From positions 319,624 through 383,623 of the forward strand of contig DGNO01000002.1 of NCBI GenBank assembly GCA_002389665.1: a DNA stretch of 64,000 bases, in the 5' to 3' direction. Source of the stretch: Rhodobiaceae bacterium UBA4490. GTDB lineage: Bacteria > Pseudomonadota > Alphaproteobacteria > Parvibaculales > Parvibaculaceae. Shown in pieces: positions 58,269 to 64,000 of the stretch (within the stretch, counting starts at the first letter, position 1; each line of letters opens with the position of its first letter). The notes beneath the pieces are model-generated. The model did no database searches. It worked only from the letters and a program-made list of their open reading frames with translations, and was not told the origin of the DNA. The position numbers and the translations under genes are program-made.

Positions 58269-59017
58269 GCGATAATACCGCCCGCCTCATGGAAACGCCC
58301 GCCGAAGGCGCCGCCGCGCAAAACAAGACGCCGCGCCCCGATGACAATGCGCCTCATATTCTGGTGGTGGATGACGACCGGCGCATCCGCGAGCTTTTAA
58401 AGCGCTATCTTGGCGACAATGGCTTCCGCGTTTCCGTGGCCGGCACTGCGGAAGAAGCGCGTGCGCGCCTTTCCGGCCTTGCCTTCGATCTGCTTGTGCT
58501 CGATGTGATGATGCCCGGCGAAACGGGGCTGGAGCTGACCGCCGCTTTGCGCAGTACCTCCGACATCCCCATCCTGCTTTTAACGGCGCGGGCAGAAACC
58601 GAGCACCGTATCGAAGGGCTCGAACAAGGGGCGGACGATTATCTGCCTAAGCCTTTCGAGCCGCGCGAATTGCTACTCCGCGTCAACACGATCCTGCGCC
58701 GCACGCGCAAGGAAGAAGCGGCAGAAGCGGAACTCTTTTTCGGCGATTGCCGCTTTGAGCGCAAATCCGGCCGGCTCTGGCGCGATGAAATTCCCGTCCG
58801 CCTGACAGAACGCGAAGTGCAGCTCATGCAGCTTTTCACCAGCCGGATGAACGAAACGCTGACGCGGGACGATTTGCGCGACGGGGAAAATGCTGGCAGC
58901 GAACGGGCGATCGATGTGCAGATCAACCGCCTGCGCCGCAAGATCGAACATGACCCGCGCAACCCGCTCTATCTGCAAACGGTGCGCGGTATCGGCTATA
59001 TTTTCAAACCGGATTAA
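58265..59017 (+). CDS. OmpR-family response regulator (PetR-like)
   Basis: A 250-residue response regulator: a ~28-residue lead, receiver domain (about 30-145) with VDDDRRIRELL, the phospho-acceptor Asp in LLVLDVMMPGETG and the lysine in LPKPFEPREL, then a winged-helix effector domain (about 155-248) with RAIDVQINRLRRKIE. It begins with GTG coupled to the MarR gene stop. The histidine kinase follows after 39 bases. The set resembles petP-petR followed by an EnvZ-type kinase; targets are unknown. Confidence 0.92.
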   Translation: MSDNTARLMETPAEGAAAQNKTPRPDDNAPHILVVDDDRRIRELLKRYLGDNGFRVSVAGTAEEARARLSGLAFDLLVLDVMMPGETGLELTAALRSTSDIPILLLTARAETEHRIEGLEQGADDYLPKPFEPRELLLRVNTILRRTRKEEAAEAELFFGDCRFERKSGRLWRDEIPVRLTEREVQLMQLFTSRMNETLTRDDLRDGENAGSERAIDVQINRLRRKIEHDPRNPLYLQTVRGIGYIFKPD

Positions 59018-59056
59018 GACATCCGGCGGCACCGGCAAGGCATCCACTAGGCACTC

Positions 59057-60436
59057 ATGACTGTAGACAGTATCGAAAGCGATCATCGCCGCGCCCCGCT
59101 GCCCCGCCCCGGCTTCAGCCTGTCGGCGCAGATCAAGGCGCTGTTGCCGCGCGGCCTTTACGGGCGCTCGCTCATCATCATCGTCGCGCCCATGGTGCTG
59201 CTGCAGCTTGTCGTTTCTTACGTCTTTCTGGAACGGCACTGGCAGATGGTGACGGAAAAACTCTCCGCCTCCGTCGTCGCCGATATTGCACTGCTCACGC
59301 GGCAATATGAAATTCTGAGCGACCCGAAGGAGTTGCAGCTCTTAACGGAAGCTGCCTGGAAAGAGCTCGATATGAGCGTTGCCTTCCGCCCCAATGAAGG
59401 CCTGCCGGCGGAACCGGCCGATCCCGGTAATTTCCTCCTCGAGCAATCCTTGCGCTCGGAAATCGAGGAACGCGTTGCCCGGCCCTTCTGGATCGATACG
59501 GTCAGCTATTCCGATTATGTGGACATCCGTATCGCGGTAAAGGGCGGGGTCCTGCGCGTGCTGCCGCTGCGCAGCCGCGTCTATGCCACCAACTCGCACA
59601 TCTTCCTTGTCTGGATGGCGGGCACCTCGCTGGTGCTGCTCACCGTCGCGGTGATTTTTCTGCGCAATCAGATCCGCCCCATTCAGCGCCTCGCCCAGGC
59701 CGCCGAAGGCTTCGGCAAGGGCCGGGACGTGCCCGATTTCCGCCCGCAAGGCGCCTCGGAAGTGCGCCGGGCCGCTGCTGCCTTCCTTAATATGCGCGAG
59801 CGCATTCAGCGCCAGATCGACCAGCGCACCGCCATGCTGGCCGGTGTGAGCCATGACCTGCGCACCCCGCTCACCCGCTTCAAACTGCAGCTCGCCATGC
59901 TGGGCGACGGGCCGGAAGTGCAGGATCTACGCGCCGACGTCAAAGAAATGGAGCGCATGCTCGAAGCCTATCTCGCCTTTGCCAAGGGCGATCAGGACGA
60001 AGCCGTAGTCGACGTCGATATTGCCGCATTGCTTGAAGAAATCCGCTTCGATGCGGGCCGCAACGGTGATGCGGTTGACGTTACCGCCGAAGGCGACTTG
60101 ACCCTGCCGCTGCGCCGCCATGCCTTCAAACGCTGCCTGACGAACCTCATCGAGAACGGCTGCAAATATGCCGACCATGTGAAGGTCACGGCGGAGCGCG
60201 CGCCGCATCTCATCACCATCTTCGTGGATGATGACGGCGAAGGTGTGCCGGAAGATCAGTATGAAGAGGTTTTCCGCCCCTTCCACCGCCTCGATCAGGC
60301 GCGCAATCTCGATGAAGGCGGCACCGGGCTCGGCCTTGCCATTGCCCGCGATGTTGCCCGTTCCCATGGCGGGGATATCGTGCTCATGAAAAGCCCGCTC
60401 GGCGGCCTTCGCGCGCAAATCACGTTACCTGTTTGA
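59057..60436 (+). CDS. EnvZ-type sensor histidine kinase
   Basis: A 459-residue membrane kinase with two spans (about 40-60 and 175-197) framing a ~115-residue periplasmic sensor, a HAMP domain (about 200-250), the dimerisation His in GVSHDLRTPLTRFK, the N box LIENGCKYADHV and the G box GGTGLGLAIARDV. It lies directly downstream of the OmpR-type regulator and is its probable partner. The sensed signal cannot be told from the sequence; the periplasmic part has no recognisable ligand domain. Confidence 0.92.
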   Translation: MTVDSIESDHRRAPLPRPGFSLSAQIKALLPRGLYGRSLIIIVAPMVLLQLVVSYVFLERHWQMVTEKLSASVVADIALLTRQYEILSDPKELQLLTEAAWKELDMSVAFRPNEGLPAEPADPGNFLLEQSLRSEIEERVARPFWIDTVSYSDYVDIRIAVKGGVLRVLPLRSRVYATNSHIFLVWMAGTSLVLLTVAVIFLRNQIRPIQRLAQAAEGFGKGRDVPDFRPQGASEVRRAAAAFLNMRERIQRQIDQRTAMLAGVSHDLRTPLTRFKLQLAMLGDGPEVQDLRADVKEMERMLEAYLAFAKGDQDEAVVDVDIAALLEEIRFDAGRNGDAVDVTAEGDLTLPLRRHAFKRCLTNLIENGCKYADHVKVTAERAPHLITIFVDDDGEGVPEDQYEEVFRPFHRLDQARNLDEGGTGLGLAIARDVARSHGGDIVLMKSPLGGLRAQITLPV

Positions 60437-60503
60437 AGACTGGCGCTTGAAAATGACCGGCACAGTGCTCAGCTTCCATAAAAATGGAACAACGGAGCTC
60501 AGC

Positions 60504-60872
60504 ATGTCCTCGCCCATTCCCGTCATGGCCACCCGCTGGAAGGAAGCTTGGGAAAGCCTCGATCCTGACCGCATCGCCGCTCTTTATGCGCCGGATGCCA
60601 AACACAAAAGCTCGGTCGTCGCCCGCCTGGCCCCCGAGGCCAAGGAGAATACGCTGAACGGGCGCGAAGAAATCCGCGCCTATGCGAAAAAGGTGGCGGG
60701 CAATATCAGTTCTTTCCGCGCCGACATCATTGGCGTCGTGACGGAAGGCAACAAGGCCGCCGTCGAATATTGGCGCGTGCGCAATGGTGAGGAAGCGCAG
60801 CGGGCGCGCGTTCTGGAGCTGATCGAATGGGAGGGGGATTATCTAACGGACGTGCGCGTCTATCACGAGTGA
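60504..60872 (+). CDS. SnoaL/NTF2-like domain protein
   Basis: A 122-residue protein with the NTF2-like pattern: TRWKEAWESLDPDRIAALYAPDAKH near the N-terminus, the NGREEIRAYAKKV helix and closing beta strands VLELIEWEGDYLTDVRVYHE. Such proteins are small enzymes or ligand binders and function cannot be fixed. CGGAG seven bases before the ATG at 60504 supports this start. It follows the kinase gene by 67 bases and overlaps the convergent TetR/COQ9-like gene by ten bases. Confidence 0.75.
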   Translation: MSSPIPVMATRWKEAWESLDPDRIAALYAPDAKHKSSVVARLAPEAKENTLNGREEIRAYAKKVAGNISSFRADIIGVVTEGNKAAVEYWRVRNGEEAQRARVLELIEWEGDYLTDVRVYHE

Positions 60873-61492
60873 AGCGGCTGCCCGCCTCCGGCACGAGCGG
60901 AAGCACCCTGCCGGGCACCGCGCCTGCCGCGCAGCATGGTCAGCCATTTCTCACCCTGCGCAAGGCGGTTGTCGAGTTCGGCCATGACCTTGTTGAGATC
61001 GTCCTCGCGCAGCCAGACCCGGAACGCTGCAAGCCAGACAAGCCCGAGACCGCGCCGGCGCGCAGCCCCCACCAGCCCCTCCGCATCGATCTGCGCAGCA
61101 GCAAGCGCCCAGCCCATGGACCGGTCGATCGTCTCCGCCTGCGAAAGCGCGCCGAGCGGATCGCGCTGCATGGACTGCGCGATGGAGCGCACGGCGGCTT
61201 TATGTTCTTCGAGAATTTCAAACCGCGTCATCAGCACATCGAAGAGCCTGTCCCGCGGGCGGGCCTCCTCGAACTCCTCCGGATCGATGCTGGCCAGAAG
61301 CTCGGCATCCACACGGCTGATGAACGCGCTGACAATGGCCGGCTTGCTGTGGAGAGAGGACGGCAGCTTGGCGAGCGTCAGACGGGCGGATTTCAAAATG
61401 TCCTGAAAGGAAATCTCCTCCCACGGCTTTTTGGCCGCAAGGCGCATCGCGGCATCCACCAGCCGCTCTTCCGCTGTCCGTTTCGCGCTCAT
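60863..61492 (-). CDS. TetR-like protein with COQ9-type C-terminal domain
   Basis: A 209-residue protein. The first ~55 residues resemble a TetR helix-turn-helix (ERLVDAAMRLAAKKPWEEISFQDI), though the recognition helix is not strongly typical. The rest matches the COQ9 family: RDRLFDVLMTRFEILEEHK, a DPLGALSQAE helix, and VWLAAFRVWLREDD...LDNRLAQGE. COQ9 proteins bind lipids and support ubiquinone synthesis. The gene ends the minus-strand run ubiK - ybjN - proC, and UbiK is also a ubiquinone factor, so a role in quinone synthesis is plausible. The ATG at 61492 is used. Confidence 0.7.
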   Translation of the reverse strand: MSAKRTAEERLVDAAMRLAAKKPWEEISFQDILKSARLTLAKLPSSLHSKPAIVSAFISRVDAELLASIDPEEFEEARPRDRLFDVLMTRFEILEEHKAAVRSIAQSMQRDPLGALSQAETIDRSMGWALAAAQIDAEGLVGAARRRGLGLVWLAAFRVWLREDDLNKVMAELDNRLAQGEKWLTMLRGRRGARQGASARAGGGQPLHS

Positions 61493-61568
61493 GAAGAAAA
61501 TATAGGAACCCTGTCTCACGGTTTCGAGAGCAGGCGCGCAACATTCTCCGAAAATCGGCTGGAAAAAC

Positions 61569-62399
61569 TCAGCTTCCAAGCTCGCGGGAGCGGTCCCGGG
61601 CTGCCGTCATGGCTGCTTCCATGAGCCGGGACAGGCCATCATCGCCCATCAGCACCTTCAGCGCCGCCTCGGTCGTCCCGCCGGGAGAGGTCACATTCTG
61701 GCGCAATTTGGCGGCGGGAAGCTCCGAGCGGTGCAGCATTTCCCCGGCCCCTGCCACCGTCGCGCGGGCAAAGGCCATGGCCATCTCAGGCTCAAGGCCG
61801 AGCTTTCCGCCCGCCTCCGCCATCGCCTCGACCATATGGAAGATATAGGCCGGACCGCTGCCCGAAAGCGCGGTCACCGCATCCATCAGCTCTTCGGCAG
61901 GCAGCCAATGGGCCTCGCCCACCGCCGACATCAGCGCCGTGACATGGGTCTTGGCAGCCTCATCCACATGCCCATTGGCGATCAGCGCCGTCACCCCGCG
62001 CCCAACGGCGGAAGGCGTGTTGGGCATGGCGCGGACGATTTCGGCCTCCGCGCCCAAAAGCGCCTCAAGCCCGGCAAGGCTAATGCCCGCGGCAATCGAA
62101 ACGAAAATGGTGCCCTTCGCCACAAGCGGTTTCAGCCCCGGCAGCACATCGCCAAACATTTGCGGTTTGACGGCCAGAAGCACGATGCGGGGGCGCCGCG
62201 CCGCCAGCGCCTCGATTTCCGGGTTGAGCGAAATACCGTGCTCGACGATCAGCCGGGAAATCTCCGGCGGGGCCGCCGGGTCGCGCACGATCATCTGGCT
62301 GCCCGGCAGGCCGAGCGCCAGCCAGCCGTCCATAAGCGCGCCGCCCATTTTGCCCGCCCCGATCAAGGCCACCGGCCCGCCGACTTCAAGCTCACTCAT
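61569..62399 (-). CDS. proC: Pyrroline-5-carboxylate reductase
   Basis: ProC reduces pyrroline-5-carboxylate to proline with NAD(P)H. The 276-residue protein has the N-terminal Rossmann loop ALIGAGKMGGALMDGWL, the MPNTPSAVGRGVTA segment, and the C-terminal dimerisation domain with ALSGSGPAYIFHMVEAM and NVTSPGGTTEAALKVL. The ATG at 62399 with GGTGAG upstream is preferred over a GTG four codons earlier. It follows the ybjN-type gene by 48 bases. Confidence 0.95.
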   Translation of the reverse strand: MSELEVGGPVALIGAGKMGGALMDGWLALGLPGSQMIVRDPAAPPEISRLIVEHGISLNPEIEALAARRPRIVLLAVKPQMFGDVLPGLKPLVAKGTIFVSIAAGISLAGLEALLGAEAEIVRAMPNTPSAVGRGVTALIANGHVDEAAKTHVTALMSAVGEAHWLPAEELMDAVTALSGSGPAYIFHMVEAMAEAGGKLGLEPEMAMAFARATVAGAGEMLHRSELPAAKLRQNVTSPGGTTEAALKVLMGDDGLSRLMEAAMTAARDRSRELGS

Positions 62400-62447
62400 C
62401 TTCTGTCTCACCGAAAATCAAACCGCCGCGGGCTTAAAAGCTTAAAT

Positions 62448-62951
62448 TCAAGCCGTGCCATGGGTCTCGAACAGACAGGCTTCCACCGCCTCGCGCGGTT
62501 CCTTGCCCGCCCAGATCACATATTGGAAAGCCGGGAAAAACCGCTCGCAGGCTTCCAGCGCAAGGCGCAGCAATGTTTCGCATTGCTCCGGCGTTGCCGT
62601 CGCCCCGCCGCAAAGCAGCAGCGAGTCGCGGAACAGCACCGTGCCGTCCTCCAGCCACATGTCGAAATGCCCGGACCAGAGCTGCTCGTTGACGAGCCCC
62701 ATCACCTCGCGCACCGCGCCGCGCTTGTCCGGCGCAACCCGCAGATCGAGCGAACAGGCCATGTGCAGGCCGGAAATATCGTCCCGCCAGTTCAGCGAGA
62801 CATGATAGTCCCGCCACTCGCCGGAAAGGGCGAGATTGAGTTCCTGATCGTGGCTGCGCTCGCATACCCAGTTACGCAGATCCGCCACCTGCTCGACGAG
62901 ATCGAGCGGATTGGAGTCCACGTAATCGGCTTCCATGAGAATTGCTGTCAT
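62448..62951 (-). CDS. YbjN-domain protein
   Basis: A 167-residue protein of the YbjN family, related to type III secretion chaperone folds. Segments SLNWRDDISGLHMACSLD-like and GLVNEQLWSGHFDMW are characteristic. In E. coli YbjN influences motility and stress responses; its direct role is not known. The ATG at 62951 (MTAILMEADYVDSNP) is used since upstream codons are arginine-rich and unlike the family. The adjacency to proC is common in Alphaproteobacteria. Confidence 0.85.
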   Translation of the reverse strand: MTAILMEADYVDSNPLDLVEQVADLRNWVCERSHDQELNLALSGEWRDYHVSLNWRDDISGLHMACSLDLRVAPDKRGAVREVMGLVNEQLWSGHFDMWLEDGTVLFRDSLLLCGGATATPEQCETLLRLALEACERFFPAFQYVIWAGKEPREAVEACLFETHGTA

Positions 62952-63196
62952 CGCTGCACCCCGCCTTTGCCGCACCCGGTCTCTGGCGAGAGCCGGTAAC
63001 AGCTTGTCTGGCACCCGTTCGGCACCCGCACGGCACCTTATGAGAGCGCTGCGACCGCCACATATAGTGGTGACTGGCCGTCCTATCACAAGCAGCGTGC
63101 ATGAACAGGTGAGTCGGCGCAAGAGCGCACGCCTCCCCCATAAGCGAATTTTGTGTGAATAAAATCCACGCAGACCGGCGCTGATGGCGGCAGCGC

Positions 63197-63478
63197 TTAA
63201 TCCGTCTTTTTGGCTTTTGCCGCGGCCGGTTTCTTCTGCGCCGCTTCCAAAGCTTCGATCCGCGCGCGCAGCGCCTCGTTTTCTTCACGCGCCAGCGCCG
63301 CCATATCGCGCACCGCCTCGAATTCTTCACGCGAGACGAGATCGAGATCGGCGATCATGCGCTCGAAATGCGCCCGGAAAAACGTCTCCGCTTCCTGGCG
63401 CACGCCTTGGGCCGCGCCCGCTGCGGATGTGAACAGCTTCGCCATATCGTCCAGAATGCGGTTTTCGTACTGCGCCAT
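63197..63478 (-). CDS. ubiK: Ubiquinone biosynthesis accessory factor UbiK (BMFP domain)
   Basis: A 93-residue helical protein, mostly one long amphipathic segment and coiled coil (MAQYENRILDDMAKLFTSA, then SREEFEAVRDMAALAREENEALRARIEALE), ending in a lysine/alanine tail. This is the BMFP/UbiK family; UbiK helps the ubiquinone-synthesis complex under aerobic conditions. GAGGAGA lies six bases before the ATG at 63478; a frame seven codons longer is less likely. Divergent from lgt. The 245 bases between this gene and ybjN show no gene. Confidence 0.85.
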   Translation of the reverse strand: MAQYENRILDDMAKLFTSAAGAAQGVRQEAETFFRAHFERMIADLDLVSREEFEAVRDMAALAREENEALRARIEALEAAQKKPAAAKAKKTD

Positions 63479-63666
63479 GGCATTCTCCTCAAATGGCACT
63501 CACCAGATCCGGCACACACCATAACGCGGCGCCGGTAAAAAGCGAGAGGCGAGACGCCGCAGCCTCCCATGGGCTCACGCGAGCTCCGCCCGCCCTGCGC
63601 TTGACTTACCCCGCGCCGCGGTGAGACTAGCGGCACTGCCCATCCATTCACTTTCTCAGGCGCCCC

Positions 63667-64000
63667 ATGCCCTTTCCCGATATCGATCCGGTGCTCATTC
63701 AAATCGGCCCCTTCGCCATCCGCTGGTATGCGCTGGCCTATATTGCCGGGCTGCTTCTGGGCTGGCGCTATATCGTGCGGCTGACGGAAACAAGCGCGCT
63801 TTGGGGCGGCAAGGGCCCGGCAACGCGCGAAGAGATCGACGATCTTCTGCTCTGGGCGGCGCTCGGTGTCATTCTGGGCGGCCGCCTCGGCTACGTGCTC
63901 TTTTATAAACCCGCCTATTACTTCGCCAATCCGGGAGACATCGTCGCGGTCTGGGAAGGCGGCATGTCTTTCCATGGCGGCTTTCTCGGCGTCGTGCTGG
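63667..64000 (+). CDS. lgt: Prolipoprotein diacylglyceryl transferase (Lgt), 3' end missing
   Basis: Lgt transfers diacylglycerol from phosphatidylglycerol to the lipobox cysteine of prolipoproteins in the inner membrane. The first ~111 residues are present: [25 protein letters not shown] opens the protein, followed by [12 protein letters not shown] and the conserved [14 protein letters not shown] at the window edge. The remaining two thirds lie outside. The ATG at 63667 fits the family start. Two lipoproteins in this window (MlaA and YbaY-like) would be among its substrates. Confidence 0.94.
   Translation, partial: MPFPDIDPVLIQIGPFAIRWYALAYIAGLLLGWRYIVRLTETSALWGGKGPATREEIDDLLLWAALGVILGGRLGYVLFYKPAYYFANPGDIVAVWEGGMSFHGGFLGVVL

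Overview
This 64 kb window reads as a chromosomal segment of a high-GC alphaproteobacterium, probably in or near the order Hyphomicrobiales/Parvibaculales. The indications are a methionine synthase encoded as two proteins, an ArsR-methyltransferase fusion regulator in the methionine operon, a MarR/OmpR/EnvZ-type trio resembling petP-petR, the order uvrC-pgsA-moaD-moaE, a COQ9-like TetR protein, an ELM1-family protein and a YqeY-DnaG-RpoD run. The species is inferred, not identified. No prophage, insertion sequence, CRISPR array or resistance island was seen. It is mostly core genome with a few accessory patches.

Left part (1-10.5 kb): a tightly overlapping cell-wall/division (dcw) operon on the minus strand, mraZ-rsmH-ftsL-ftsI-murE-murF, with 4-base ATGA overlaps at every junction, a run of TGGG repeats over its promoter, and murF cut by the window edge. 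Upstream of mraZ lies the RNase P RNA gene with a good promoter. Then come a quinone-oxidoreductase-like enzyme, a DMT exporter coupled to an amidase, and a TerB-DnaJ protein.

10.6-25 kb: a fused 5-oxoprolinase-type enzyme; an unannotated 29-residue membrane peptide gene with its own terminator; a divergent AhpD-like/HxlR pair with a palindrome between them; and the methionine operon sahR-like - metF - metH (N part) - metH (C part). The promoter of this operon has a near-perfect palindrome filling its -35/-10 spacer. Next are mlaA, mlaC and ettA.

25-44 kb: a REC/HD-GYP response regulator, tRNA-Ile(CAU), a SIMPL protein, an exported DJ-1/PfpI protein, panD, a LysR/AidB-like divergent pair, the yqeY-dnaG-rpoD run, and carA-carB-greA. 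carA is preceded by a short open frame with a strong ribosome site whose stop overlaps the carA start. carA and carB are separated by a palindromic repeat cluster directly joined to a DUF559 nuclease gene on the other strand.

44-53 kb: an accessory, envelope-flavoured stretch on the plus strand (ELM1-like, 2OG-Fe(II) oxygenase, an unrecognised 654-residue protein, HdeA/B-like, Rossmann protein, a secreted protein, YbaY-like lipoprotein), then a deoxyribosyltransferase, a Ca/Na antiporter and a pterin pair (FolM-like SDR, folB). Downstream of folB is an AT-rich intergenic stretch with a perfect DnaA box and a second near-match.

53-64 kb: uvrC-pgsA-moaD-moaE, ilvE, the MarR/response regulator/histidine kinase trio, a small NTF2-like protein, and the minus-strand run ubiK - ybjN - proC - COQ9/TetR-like, divergent from lgt, which is cut by the right edge.
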